Positions 40,515 to 52,700 of a DNA stretch of 64,000 bases are shown in pieces (the first letter of the stretch is position 1; the number at the start of each line of letters is the position of its first letter). The DNA is from Mayamaea pseudoterrestris. Taxonomy: Eukaryota > Bacillariophyta > Bacillariophyceae > Sellaphorales > Sellaphoraceae. Location: contig BROI01000012.1 in the NCBI GenBank assembly GCA_027923505.1, forward strand, positions 806,001 through 870,000, given 5' to 3'. Made by a program: the position numbers and the translations under genes. The notes under the pieces are model-generated. The model saw nothing but the letters and a program-made list of their open reading frames with translations, was not told the origin of the DNA and did no database searches.

Positions 40515-42170
40515 ATGTCGGCTTGCTTTGGAGGTATTCTGTCTCATCGGACTTGTTATTCTACGAGGAGAATGATAATAAGTCGAAGAAAAACGACTAC
40601 ATCATCGACATCGGCCGGCGAGCTGCTGAGAATCGCTGTGGTAGGCGGCGGGGCTGCTGGTCTGTCGTCGGCCTTGCATTTGGCACCCCTCGTTTCGGCA
40701 GGAAAGGTGGCGGCTCCCATTGACGTTTACGATTGTCCAGCGACGCTCCAGAGTGATAGCGATGGTACACCAAAGCGCGATATAGGCGTTGGCATTTGGT
40801 CCACGGCGCTTGATCCATTCTTTCGATCCGATCGGACGAGCCATCAAGTCGTTGGGCAGGAAATGACGAGCCACGGAAATTGGCTCGGAGAGGTTGGCTA
40901 TCGAACACCCAATGGCGCTTGGTTGATGAAGAGTCATTTGCCAACATCTCGGGAAGAAATGGTTGCCAAGAACATGCCTGGTCTACTGTTTCTTCGCGAG
41001 ATAGACATGTTGATGGCACTCGAAAAGGCTGTGCACTGGGAACAACAGATTGGAACCATCCGCCTACATCGAGACGGCAATAAGACTCGCACCACCGGTC
41101 TACAGGAGGATTGCAATTTACCATGGAGCACAAGGTTACGTCTGGACAAGGATGGTCGTCTGTCCGATCGAGACTACCACTTGATCATTGCCGCCGATGG
41201 AACTCATTCAATATTGCGACAAAAGTATGGAGGACATCATCGAACGAGAGCGGTTGGTGCCTTGTCCACTACAATGGAACTGCCACAAGATACTCATGCG
41301 GGGCCAGCTGTGACGTGGCATGACTCCAACCAGCAGCATGCCGTTGGAATACAGGATCGAAACTATACAGTGTTTCGGGGCAACTCGCCACTGACTGGGG
41401 CAGATTTGGGACCCGAAGGATCAACAAGCTTTCAGACATGGGGCGTTGATAGAAGCATGCGCTTTGCGACGGTACCCATGCACTATCGCGGCGTCGCAAT
41501 GAAGGAGGAGGAGAAGCAGGTATGGTTTGTCACCATTAACGATGAAGAAATTACCTCCGAACCAGATCCAATACTTCGTCGAGACAAGATACTGGATGCT
41601 TTTCGAGACTGGCATGATCCCATTGGTCGCATCATTGAAGCTACTCCGCCGAATGAAATTCTCATGACGCGGGCGATTGCCCACCGGCACGCGGTGGGAC
41701 CCGTCACTGACTTTAACACCGTTCTAAAGCAAACCACGGGCAAGAGACCACCAAGCGCTGGCGAAGGGGCTTGTCTACTATTTACTGGTGACGCATGCAT
41801 GACGATAGATCCTATTCTTGCGCAAGGCTTTACTTTTGGCATGGAGGGCGCCTACATGCTTCATGACGCGGTCGAGAAGAGTTGTGTGCCGTGTCCCGCT
41901 GATGCGTTGCTTGGGTTCGACCCATCTTTGTTGCGCGACAACGTCAAGGGTCGTCATGACGGCCGACTGCGTCGTCTCATTTGCCTGCTACAAGCCACCG
42001 AATTGGTGCAGGCACTTGGTCAACCAAATGGTGGCACGCTCATGGGGAAGCTAAACACGAACATTATCCGACCTCTTACACGGCTGACACCAAACTTTAT
42101 CAAGGCGCCAATTTTTGATGCCGTTCTCAAGTATGCTCTTAACTATTCTGGTAAACAATCTTTGCGCTAA
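40515..42170 (+). CDS. FAD-dependent monooxygenase (PHBH-type fold)
   Basis: A single exon of 551 residues. The FAD Rossmann motif is IAVVGGGAAGLSSALHL (about 40-56), the DG motif HLIIAADGTHSILR is near 227, and the GD motif LLFTGDACMTIDPILAQG is near 425. This is the order of class A flavoprotein monooxygenases, which hydroxylate or epoxidise small aromatic, quinone or isoprenoid substrates using NAD(P)H. The N-terminal 35 residues are rich in Arg, Ser and Thr with no acid (HRTCYSTRRMIISRRK), which suggests a mitochondrial presequence. No membrane segment or PH/FHA domain is seen, so a zeaxanthin epoxidase is not supported. COQ6-like or kynurenine-monooxygenase-like roles cannot be told apart by eye. 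It is the last gene before the C satellite. Confidence 0.85.
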   Translation: MSACFGGILSHRTCYSTRRMIISRRKTTTSSTSAGELLRIAVVGGGAAGLSSALHLAPLVSAGKVAAPIDVYDCPATLQSDSDGTPKRDIGVGIWSTALDPFFRSDRTSHQVVGQEMTSHGNWLGEVGYRTPNGAWLMKSHLPTSREEMVAKNMPGLLFLREIDMLMALEKAVHWEQQIGTIRLHRDGNKTRTTGLQEDCNLPWSTRLRLDKDGRLSDRDYHLIIAADGTHSILRQKYGGHHRTRAVGALSTTMELPQDTHAGPAVTWHDSNQQHAVGIQDRNYTVFRGNSPLTGADLGPEGSTSFQTWGVDRSMRFATVPMHYRGVAMKEEEKQVWFVTINDEEITSEPDPILRRDKILDAFRDWHDPIGRIIEATPPNEILMTRAIAHRHAVGPVTDFNTVLKQTTGKRPPSAGEGACLLFTGDACMTIDPILAQGFTFGMEGAYMLHDAVEKSCVPCPADALLGFDPSLLRDNVKGRHDGRLRRLICLLQATELVQALGQPNGGTLMGKLNTNIIRPLTRLTPNFIKAPIFDAVLKYALNYSGKQSLR

Positions 42171-42373
42171 CTTTGTTGGACTTCGAATTGTCATGCGTCT
42201 TTCTCAATCTCATATCTTGTTGGACATCTGCAATGCGGCAACCCCATGCACCACTATCCAGTGTCCCTACCAAAAGACTCCCATTGTCCTTTCACAGCAT
42301 TCATAACTTTTGGTGTCGCGCGTTGCAACATGTTCCACTCCTTCAAGTTCCACAGCGCCAACCCCCTATGTAG
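42171..42373 (+). other. 3' flank of the FAD monooxygenase gene
   Basis: 203 bp of single-copy sequence between the stop codon and the duplicated junction segment. Nothing recognisable. Confidence 0.5.
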
Positions 42374-42572
42374 TTAGATGGAAGAGAATTTCACACTGCA
42401 GTTCTACACTTTAAATGACTTTGGATCTTTAATAAGTCACAAAGCTATACATTAGTGATTGGTGCATCGTAAATTAAAAATAATGTTATGGGGACTCGAA
42501 CCCAAATTTGCCGAAGCTGTCCCCATTACGAAGAAGCAAAAGTAGTCAACAGTAGCAGATGTTATGCTGTTA
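42374..42572. repeat. Junction segment duplicated 4,217 bp away (copy 1)
   Basis: About 199 bp starting TTAGATGGAAGAG separates the last gene from the C satellite. It recurs essentially unchanged at 46,591-46,789 in the middle of the satellite. It contains an AT-rich part and the Pol III B-box hairpin described separately. Confidence 0.92.
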
Positions 42573-42577
42573 ACATC
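42481..42577 (-). ncRNA. tRNA-like fold with Pol III B-box and T-run (tentative), copy 1
   Basis: On the minus strand, GGTTCGAGTCC is an exact eukaryotic B-box. Around it a 97-nt cloverleaf can be drawn: acceptor GATGTTA/TAACATT (one G-T), D-stem AGCA/TGCT, anticodon-position stem CTGTT/GACAG (one G-T) enclosing 26 nt, a variable arm with the stable CTTCGG loop, and T-arm TTGGG-TTCGAGT-CCCCA (one mismatch). A T5 run follows at once, as Pol III terminators do. Against a working tRNA: no GG in the D-loop, no U33 in the loop, A at position 8, and the 5' acceptor strand lies in the first bases of the satellite. It may be a tRNA relic, a SINE head or chance. A simpler hairpin, ATGGGGAC/GTCCCCAT, is also possible. 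Confidence 0.35.
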
Positions 42578-42822
42578 AATATTCAGGCTGCGCTACAAGA
42601 TGGTATGCCTGGGGGATGTCTCAGTAGACTGCAATGTATTTGGTGACAACTTGTCACCAGTCTCAGCCCGCAGATGCTGTGACATTCAAGCACACCTACA
42701 GCAGGCCCTGTAGGTGCCCAAATTACACCAGAATGGTGCCAACATCATTATTCCAGCTGCGTTACAAGATGGTATGCCTGGCTAGTGTCTCAGGGGGCGG
42801 CAATGATATTGGTGACAACCTG

Positions 42823-45190
42823 TCACCAGTCTCAGCCTGCAGATGCCGTGACATTCAAACGCCCCTACAGCAGGCCATGTATACACCCAAATGACACCAG
42901 AATGGTGCCAACATCATTAATCAGGCTGCGCTACAAGATGGTATGCCTGGCTAGTGTCTCTTGGGGTGGCAATGATATTGGTGACAACTTTTCACCAGTC
43001 TCAGCCTGCCAATGCCGTGACATTCAAACGCCCCTTCAGCAGGCCATGTATACACCCAAATGACACCAGAATGGTGCCAACATCATTAATCAGGCTGCGC
43101 TACAAGCTGGTATGCCTGGATAGTGTCTCAGGGGACGGCAATGTGATTGGTGACAACTTGTCACCAGTCTCAGCCTGCAGATGCCGTGAGATTTAAACGC
43201 CCCTATAGCAGGCTATGTATACACCCAAACAAAACTAGAATGGTGCCAACATCATTATTCAGGCTGCGCTACAAGATGGTATGCCTGGCTAGTGTCTCAG
43301 GGGTTGGCAATGTATCTGGTGACAACTTGTCACCAGTCTAGCCCGCGGATGCCATGATTATCAAACGCCCGTACAGCAGGCTATGTATACACCCAAATGA
43401 CACCAGAATGGTGCCAACATCATTATTCAGGCTGCGCTAAAAGATGGTATGCCTGGCTAGTGTCTCAGGGGACGGCAATGTATTTGGTGACAACTTGTCA
43501 CCAGTCTCAGCCTGCAGATGCCGTGACATCCAAACACACCTACAGCAGGCCCTGTAGGTGCCCAAAATACACCAGTATGGTTCCAACATCGGTTTTGAGG
43601 CTGCGCTTCAAGATGGTAAGCTTGGCTGGTGTCTCAGGGGTTGGCAATGTATTTGGTGACAACTTGTCACCAGTCTCAGCCCGCAGATGCCGTGACATTC
43701 GAACAGCCATACAGCAGGCCCTGTAAGTGTCCAAATTACACCAGAATGGTGCCAACATCCTTTTTCTGGCTGCGCTACAAGATGGTAGCTTGGCTGGTGT
43801 CTCATGGGATGGCAATGATATTGGTGACAACTTGTCACCAATCTCAGCCCGCAGATGCCGTGACATTCAAACCCCCCAACAGCAAGCCCTGTAGGTGCCC
43901 AAAATACACCAGAATGGTGCCAACATCATTATTCAGGCTGCGCTACAATATGGTAGGCTTGGCTGGTGTCTCAGGGGTTGGCAATGTATTTGGTGACAAC
44001 TTGTCACCAGTCTCAGCCTGCAGATGCCGTGACATTCAAACGCCCCTACAGCAGGCCATGTATACACCCAAATGACACCAGAATGGTGCCAACATCATTA
44101 ATCAGGCTGCGCTACAAGATGGTATCCCTGGCTAGTGTCTCTTGGGGTGGCAATGATATTGGTGACAACTTTTCACCAGTCTCAGCCTGCCAATGCCGTG
44201 ACATTCAAACGCCCCTTCAGCAGGCCATGTATACACCCAAATGACACCAGAATGGTGCCAACATCATTAATCAGGCTGCGCTACAAGCTGGTATGCCTGG
44301 ATAGTGTCTCAGGGGACGGCAATGTGATTGGTGACAACTTGTCACCAGTCTCAGCCTGCAGATGCCGTGAGATTTAAACGCCCCTATAGCAGGCTATGTA
44401 TACACCCAAACGACACTAGAATGGTGCCAACATCATTATTCAGGCTGCGCTACAAGATGGTATGTTTGGCTAGTGTCTCAGGGGTTGGCAATGTATCTGG
44501 TGACAACTTGTCACCAGTCTAGCCCGCGGATGCCATGATTATCAAACGCCCGTACAGCAGGCTATGTATACACCCAAATGACACCAGAATGGTGCCAACA
44601 TCATTATTCAGGCTGCGCTAAAAGATGGTATGCCTGGCTAGTGTCTCAGGGGACGGCAATGTATTTGGTGACAACTTATCACCAGTCTCAGCCTGCAGAT
44701 GCCGTGACATCCAAACACACCTACAGCAGGCCCTGTAGGTGCCCAAAATACACCAGTATGGTTCCAACATCGGTTTTGAGGCTGCGCTTCAAGATGGTAA
44801 GCTTGGCTGGTGTCTCAGGGGTTGGCAATGTATTTGGTGACAACTTGTCACCAGTCTCAGCCCGCAGATGCCGTGACATTCGAACAGCCATACAGCAGGC
44901 CCTGTAAGTGTCCAAATTACACCAGAATGGTGCCAACATCCTTTTTCTGGCTGCGCTACAAGATGGTAGCTTGGCTGGTGTCTCATGGGATGGCAATGAT
45001 ATTGGTGACAACTTGTCACCAATCTCAGCCCGCAGATGCCGTGACATTCAAACCCCCCAACAGCAAGCCCTGTAGGTGCCCAAAATACACCAGAATGGTG
45101 CCAACATCATTATTCAGGCTGCGCTACAATATGGTAGGCTTGGCTGGTGTCTCAGGGGTTGGCAATGTATTTGGTGACAACTTGTCACCA
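42823..45190. repeat. Seven-monomer higher-order unit, two tandem copies (1,181 bp each)
   Basis: About 42,823-44,004 and 44,004-45,190 are the same run of seven monomers, including rare variants such as ACTTTTCACC and TAGCCCGCGGATGCC, at an offset of 1,181 bp. I noticed only a handful of differences (for example AACAAAACTAG against AACGACACTAG). Confidence 0.88.
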
Positions 45191-46590
45191 GTCTCAGCCC
45201 GCAGATGCTGTGACATTCAAACGGCCCTACAGCAAGCCCTGTTGGTGCCCAAAATGCACCAGAATGGTGCCAACATTATTATTCAGGCTGAGCTACAAGA
45301 AGGTTGGCTTGGCTGGTGTCTCAGGGGATGGCAATGTAATTGGTGACAACTTGTCACCAGTCTCAGCCTGCAGATGCCGTGACATTCAAACGGCCATACA
45401 GCAAGCCCTGTAGGTGCCCAAAATACACCAGAATGGTGCCAACATCATTATTCAGGCTGCGCTACAAGATGGTAGGCTTGGCTGGTGTCTCAGGGGATGG
45501 CAATGTATGTGGTGACAACTTGTCACCAGTCTCAGCCCGCAGGTACCATGACATTCAAACGCAACCTACAGCAGGCCCTGTAAGTGCCCAAATTACACCA
45601 GAAAAGGTGGGAACATCCTTTTTCTGGCTGCGCTACAAGATGGTAGGCTTGGCTGGTGTCTCAGGGGATGGCAATATTTTTGGTGACAACTTGTCACCAG
45701 TCTCAGCCTGCAGATGCCATGACATTCAGTTGCCCCTACAGCAAGCCCTGTAGGTGCCCAAAATACACCAGCATGGTTCCAACATCGTTTTTGAGGCTGC
45801 GCTACAAGATGGTAAGCTTGGCTGGTGTCTCCTGGGTTGGCAATGTATTTGGTAACAACTTGTCACCAGTCTCACCTGCGAATGCCGTGACATTCAAACG
45901 CCCCTACAGCAAGCCCTGTATTTGCCCAAAATACACCAGAAATGTGCCAACATCGTTTTTCTGGCTGCGCTACACGATGGTAAGCTTGGCTGTGTCTCAG
46001 GGGATGGTAATGTATTTGGTGACAACCGCAGATGCCGTGACATTCAAACGGCCATACAGCAAGCCCTGTAGGTGCCCAAAATACACCAGAATGGTGCCAA
46101 CATCATTATTCAGGCTGCGCTACAAGATGGCAAGTAGGCTTGGCTGGTGTCTCAGGGGATGGCAATGTATTTGGTGACAACTTGTCACCAGTCTCAGCCC
46201 GCAGATACCATGACATTCAAACGCCCCTACAGCAAGCCCTGTAGGTGCCCAAATTAGACCAGAATGGTGACAACATCATTATTCTGGCTGCGCTACAAGA
46301 TGGTAGGCTTGGCTGGTGTCTCAGGGGATGGCAATGTATCTGGTGACAACTTGTCACCAATCTCAGCCCGCAGATGCGTGACATTTAAACCCCCCAACAG
46401 CAAGCCCTGTAGGTGCCCAAAATACACCAGAATGGTGCCAACATGATTTTGCAGGCTGAGCTACAAGATGGTAAGCTTGGCTGGTGTCTCAAGGGTTGGC
46501 AATGTATTTGGTGACAACTTGTCACCAATCTCAGTCCGCAGATGCGTAACATTCAAACCCCCCAACAGCAAGCCCTGTAGGTGCCCAAAA

Positions 46591-46789
46591 TTAGATGGAA
46601 GAGAATTTCACACTGCAGTTCTACACTTTAAATGACTTTGGATCTTTAATAAGTCACAAAGCTATACATTAGTGATTGGTGCATCGTAAATTAAAAATAA
46701 TGTTATGGGGACTCGAACCCAAATTTGCCGAAGCTGTCCCCATTACGAAGAAGCAAAAGTAGTCAACAGTAGCAGATGTTATGCTGTTA
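46591..46789. repeat. Junction segment, copy 2, embedded in the C satellite
   Basis: A second copy of the 42,374-42,572 segment, followed by the same first monomers (GGGGGATGTCTCAGTAGACT) with scattered differences for at least 0.7 kb. It interrupts the array between two C monomers. Confidence 0.92.
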
Positions 46790-46794
46790 ACATC
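46698..46794 (-). ncRNA. tRNA-like fold with Pol III B-box (tentative), copy 2
   Basis: Same sequence as copy 1 at an offset of 4,217 bp, including the exact B-box and the T5 run. The same doubts apply. Confidence 0.3.
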
Positions 46795-49700
46795 AATATT
46801 CAGGCTGCGCTACAAGATGGTATGCCTGGGGGATGTCTCAGTAGACTGCAATGTATTTGGTGACAACTTGTCACCAGTCTCAGCCCGCAAATGCTGTGAC
46901 ATTCAAGCACACCTACAGCAGGCCCTGTAGGTGCCCAAATTACACCAGAATGGTGCCAACATCATTATTCCAGCTGCGTTACAAGATGGTACGCCTGGCT
47001 AGTGTCTCAGGGGGCGGCAATGATATTGGTGACAACTTGTCACCAGTCTCAGCCTGCAGATGCCGTGACATTCAAACGCCCCTACAGCAGACCATGTATA
47101 CACCCAAATGACACCAGAATGGTGCCAACATCATTAATCAGGCTGCGCTACAAGATGGTATGCCTGGCTAGTGTCTCATGGGGCGGCAATGATATTGGTG
47201 ACAACTTTTCACCAGTCTCAGCCTGCAGATGCCGTGACATTCAAACGCCCCTTCAGCAGGCTATGTATACACGCAAATGACAGTAAAATGGTGCCAACAT
47301 CATTAATCAGGCTGCGCTACAAGATTGTATGCCTGGCTAGTGACTCAGGGGATGGCAATGATATTGGTGACAACTTGTCACCAGTCTCAGCCCGCGGATG
47401 CCGTGACATTCAAACACCCATACAGCAGGCAATGACTATACCCAAATGGCACCAGAATGGTGCCAACATCATTCTTCAGGCTGCGCTACAAGCTGGTATG
47501 CCTGGCTAGTGTCTCAGGGGATGGCAATGATATTGGTGAAAACTTGTCACCAGTCTCAGCCCGCGGATGCCATGATTATCAAACGCCCCTACAGCAGGCT
47601 ATGTATACACCCAAATGACACCAGAATGGTGCCAACATCATTATTCATGCTGCGCTAAAAGATGGTATGCCTGGCTAGTGTCTCAGGGGACGGCAATGTA
47701 TTTGGTGACAACTTGTCACCAGTCTCAGCCTGCAGATGCAGTAACATTCAATTGCCCATATAACACGCCATGTCTACACATAAATCACACCAGAATGGTG
47801 TCAATATCCTTTTTCAGGCTGCGCTACAAGATGGTAGGCTTGGCTGGTGTCTCAGGGGATGGCAATGTATTTGGTGACAACTTGTCACCAGTCTCAGCCC
47901 GCAGATGCTGTGACATTCAAACGGCCCTACAGCAACCCCTGTAGGTGCCCAAAATACACCAGAATGGTGGGAACATCATTATTCAGGCTGCGCTACAAGA
48001 TGGTAAGCTTGGCTGGTGTCTCAGGGGATGGCAATGTATTTGGTGACAACTTGTCACCAGTCTCAGACCGCAGATGCCGTGACATTCAAACACACCTACA
48101 GCAGGCCCTGTAGGTGCCCAAAATACACCAGTATGGTTCCAACATCGGTTTTGAGGCTGCGCTTCAAGATGGTAAGCTTGGCTGGTGTCTCAGGGGTTGG
48201 CAATGTATTTGGTGACAACTTGTCACCAGTCTCAGACCGCAGATGCTGTGACATCCAAACACACCTACAGCAGGCCCTGTAGGTGCTCAAAATACACCAG
48301 TATGGTCCCAACATCGGTTTTGAGGCTGCGCTTCAAGATGGTAAGCTTGGCTGGTGTCTCAGGGGTTGGCAATGTATTTGGTGACAACTTGTCACCAGTC
48401 TCAGCCCACAGATGCCGTGACATTCGAACGGGCATACAGCAGGCCCTGTAAGTGTCCAAATTACACCAGAATGGTGCCAACATCCTTTTTCTGGCTGCGC
48501 TACAAGATGGGAGCTTGGCTGGTGTCTCAGGGGATGGCAATATATTTGGTGACAACTTGTCACCAATCTCAGCCCGCAGATGCCGTGACATTCAATTGCC
48601 CCTACAGCAAGCCCTGTAGGTGCCCAAAATACACCAGAATGGTGCCAACATCCTTTTTCAGGCTGCGCTACAATATGGTAGGCTGGGCTGGTGTCTCAGG
48701 GGTTGGCAATGTATTTGGTGACAACTTGTCACCAGTCTCAGCCCGCTGATGCTGTGACATTCAAACGGCCCTACAGCAAGCCCTGTAGGTGCCCAAAATG
48801 CACCAGAATGGTGCCAACGTCATTATTCAGGCTGAGCTACAAGATGGTTGGCGTGGCTGGTGTCTCAGGGGATAACAATGTAATTGGTGACAACTTGTCA
48901 CCAGTCTCAGCCTGCAGATGCCGTGACATTCAAACGGCCATACAGCAAGCCCTGTAGGTGCCCAAAATACACCAGAATGGTGCCAACATCATTATTATTC
49001 AGGCTGCGCTACAAGATGGTAGGCTTGGCTGGTGTCTCAGGGGATGGCAATGTATTTGGTGACAACTTGTCACCAGTCTCAGCCTGCAGATGCCGTGACA
49101 TTCAAACGGCCATACAGCAAGCCCTGTAGGTGCCCAAAATACACCAGAATGGTGCCAACATCATTATTCAGGCTGCGCTACAAGGTGGTAAGCTTTTCTG
49201 GTGTCTCAGGGGATGGCAATGTTTTTGGTGACAACTTGTCACCAGTCTCAGCCTGCAGATGCCATGACATTCAGACACACCAACAGCAAGCCCTGTAGGT
49301 GACCAAAATACACCAGAAAAGGTGCCAACATCATTATTCAGGCTGCGCTACAAGATGGTAGGCTTGGCTGGTGTCTCAGGGGATGGCAATGTATTTGGTG
49401 ACAACTTGTCACCAGTCTCAGCCCGCAGATGCCGTGACATTCAATTGCCCCTACAGCAAGCCCTGTAGGTGCCCAAAATACACCAGCATGGTTCCAACAT
49501 CGCTTTTGAGGCTGCGCTACAAGATGGTAAGCTTGGCTGGTGTCTCAGGGGATGGCAATGTATTTGGTGACAACTTGTCACCAATCTCAGTCCGCAGATG
49601 CCATAACATTCAAACTCCCCTACAGCAAGCCCTGTATGTGCCCAAAATACACCAGAATGGTGCCAACATCATTATTTAGGCTGCGCTACAAGGTGGTAAG

Positions 49701-52700
49701 CTTTTCTGGTGTCTCAGGGGTTGGCAATGTATTTGGTGACAACTTGTCACCAGTCTCAGACCACAGATGCCATGACATTCAAAGGGCCCTACAGCAAGCC
49801 CTGTAGGTGCCCAAAATACACCAGAATGGTGCCAACATCAATATTCAGGCTGCGCTACAAGATGGTAGGCTTGGCTGGTGTCTCAGGGGATGGCAATGTA
49901 TTTGGTGACAACTTGTCACCAGTCTCAGCCCTCAGATACCGTGACATTCAAACAGCCATACAGCAAGCCCTGTAGGTGCCCAAAATACACCAGAATGGTG
50001 CCAACATCATTATTCAGGCTGCGCTACAAGATGGTAGGCTTGGCTGGTGTCTCAGTGGATGGCAATGTATTTGGTGACAACTTGTCACCAGTCTCAGCCC
50101 GCAGATGCCATGACATTCAGACACACCTACAGCAAGCCCTGTAGGTGCCCAAAATACACCAGAATGGTGCCAACATCATTATTCAGGCTGCGCTACAAGA
50201 TGGTAGGCTTGGCTGGTGTCTCAGGGGATGGCAATGTATTTGGTGACAACTTGTCACCAATCTCAGCCCGCAGATGCATGACATTTAAACCCCCCAACAG
50301 CAAGCCCTGTAGGTGCCCAAAATACACCAGCATGGTTCCAACATCGTTTTTGAGGCTGCGCTACAAGATGGTAAGCTTGGCTGGTGTCTCAGGGGATGGC
50401 AATGTATTTGGTGACAACTTGTCACCAGTCTCAGCCCGCAGATGCCATGACATTCAAACCCCCTACAGCAAGCCCTGTAGGTGCCCAAAATACACCAGAA
50501 ATGTGCCAACATCTTTATTCAGGCTGCGCTACAAGATGGTAGGCTTGGCTGGTGTCTCAGGGGGTGGCAATGTATTTGGTGACAACTTGTCACCAGTCTC
50601 AGCCCGCAGATGCCGTGACATTCAAACACACCTACAGCAGGCCCTGTAGGTGCCCAAAATACACCAGAATGGTTCCAACATCGTTTGTAAAGCTGCGCTA
50701 CAAGATGGTAGGCTTGGCTGGTGTCTCAGGGGATGGCAATGTATTTGGTGACAACTTGTCACCAGTCTCAGCCCGCAGATACCGTGACATTCAAACGGCC
50801 ATACAGCAAGCCCTGTAGGTGCCCAAAATACACCAGAATGGTTCCAACATCGTTTGTAAAGCTGCGCTACAAGATGGTGAGCTTGGCTGGTGTCTCAGGG
50901 GTTGGCAATGTATTTGGTGACAACTTGTCACCAGTCTCAGCCCGCAGATGCCATGACATTCAAACGGCCATACAGCAAGCCCTGTAGGTGCCCAAAATAC
51001 ACCAGAATGGTGCCAACATCATTATTCAGGCTGCGCTACAAGATGGAAGGCTTGGCTGGTGTCTCAGGGGATGGCAATGTATTTGGTGACAACTTGTCAC
51101 CAGTCTCAGCCCGCAGATGCCGTGACATTCAAACGGCCATACAGCAAGCCTGTAGGCGCCCAAAATACACCAGAAATGTGCCAACATCTTTATTCAGGCT
51201 GCGCTACAAGATGGTAGGCTTGGCTGGTGTCTCAGGGGATGGCAATGTATTTGGTGACAACTTGTCACCAGTCTCAGCCCGCAGATGCCGTGACATTCAA
51301 ACACACCTACAGCAGGCCCTGTAGGTGCCCAAAATACACCAGAATGGTTCCAACATCGTTTGGGAGGCTGCGCTACAAGATGGTAGGCTTGGCTGGTGTC
51401 TCAGGGGTTGGCAATGTATTTGGTGACAATTTGTCACCAGTCTCAGCCCGCAGATGCCGTGACATTCAAACGGCCATACAGCAAGCCCTGTAGGTGCCCA
51501 AAATACACCAGAATGGTGCCAACATCATTATTGAGGCTGCGCTACAAGATGGTAGTCTTGGCTGGTGTCTCAGGGGATGGCAATGTATTTGGTGACAACT
51601 TGTCACCAGTCTCAGCCCGCAGATGCCATGACATTCAAATGGCCATACAGCAAGCCCTGTAGGTGTCCAAAATACACCAGAATGGTAACAACATCATTAT
51701 TTAGGCTGCGCTACAAGATGGAAAGCTTGGCTGGTGTCTCAGTGGATGACATTGTATTTGGTGACAACTTGTCACCAGTCTCAGCCCGCAGATGCCGTGA
51801 CATTCAAACACCCCTACAGCAGGCCCAGTAGGTGCCCAAAATACACCAGAATGGTGCCAACATCATTGTTAAGGCTGCGCTGCAAGATGGTAGGCTTGGC
51901 TGGCTGGTGTCTCAGAAAATGGCAATGTATTTGGTGACAACTTGTCACCAGTCTCAGCCTGCAGATGCCCTGGCATTCAAACACACATACAGCAGGCCCT
52001 GTAGGTGCCCAAAATACACCAGAATGGTTCCAACATCGTTTGGGAGGCTGCGCTACAAGATGGTAAGCTTGGCTGGTGTCTCAGGGGTTGGCAATGTATT
52101 TGGTGACAATTTGTCACCAGTCTCAGCCCGCAGATGCCGTGACATTCAAACGGCCATACAGCAAACCCTGTAGGTGTCCAAAATACACCAGAATGGTAAC
52201 AACATCATTATTTAGGCTGCGCTACAAGATGGAAAGCTTGGCTGGTGTCTCAGTGGATGACATTGTATTTGGTGACAACTTGTCACCAGTCTCAGCCCGC
52301 AGATGCCGTGACATTCAAACGCCCCTACAGCAAGCCCTGTAGGTGCCCAAATTACACCAGAATGGTGCCAACATCCTTTTTCTGGCTGCGCTACAAGATG
52401 GTAGGCTTGGCTGGTGTCTCAGGGGATGGCAATGTATTTGGTGACAACTTGTCACCAGTCTCAGCCCACAGATGCCATGACATTCAAATGGCCATACAGC
52501 AAGCCCTGTAGGTGTCCAAAATACACCAGAATGGTGACAACATCATTATTCAGGCTGCGCTACAAGATGGAAAGCTTGGCTGGTGTCTCAGTGGATGACA
52601 ATGTATTTGGTGACAAGTTGTCACCAGTCTCAGCCCGCAGATGCCATGACATTCAAACGCCCCTACAGCAAGCCCTGTAGGTGCCCAAATTACACCAGAA

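Noticed and set aside
40515-42170. Zeaxanthin epoxidase, suggested by the FAD monooxygenase fold and a plastid-bearing host.
   Set aside because: No plastid signal peptide and no membrane or FHA-type C-terminal part is visible. Only the general class A flavoprotein motifs are supported.
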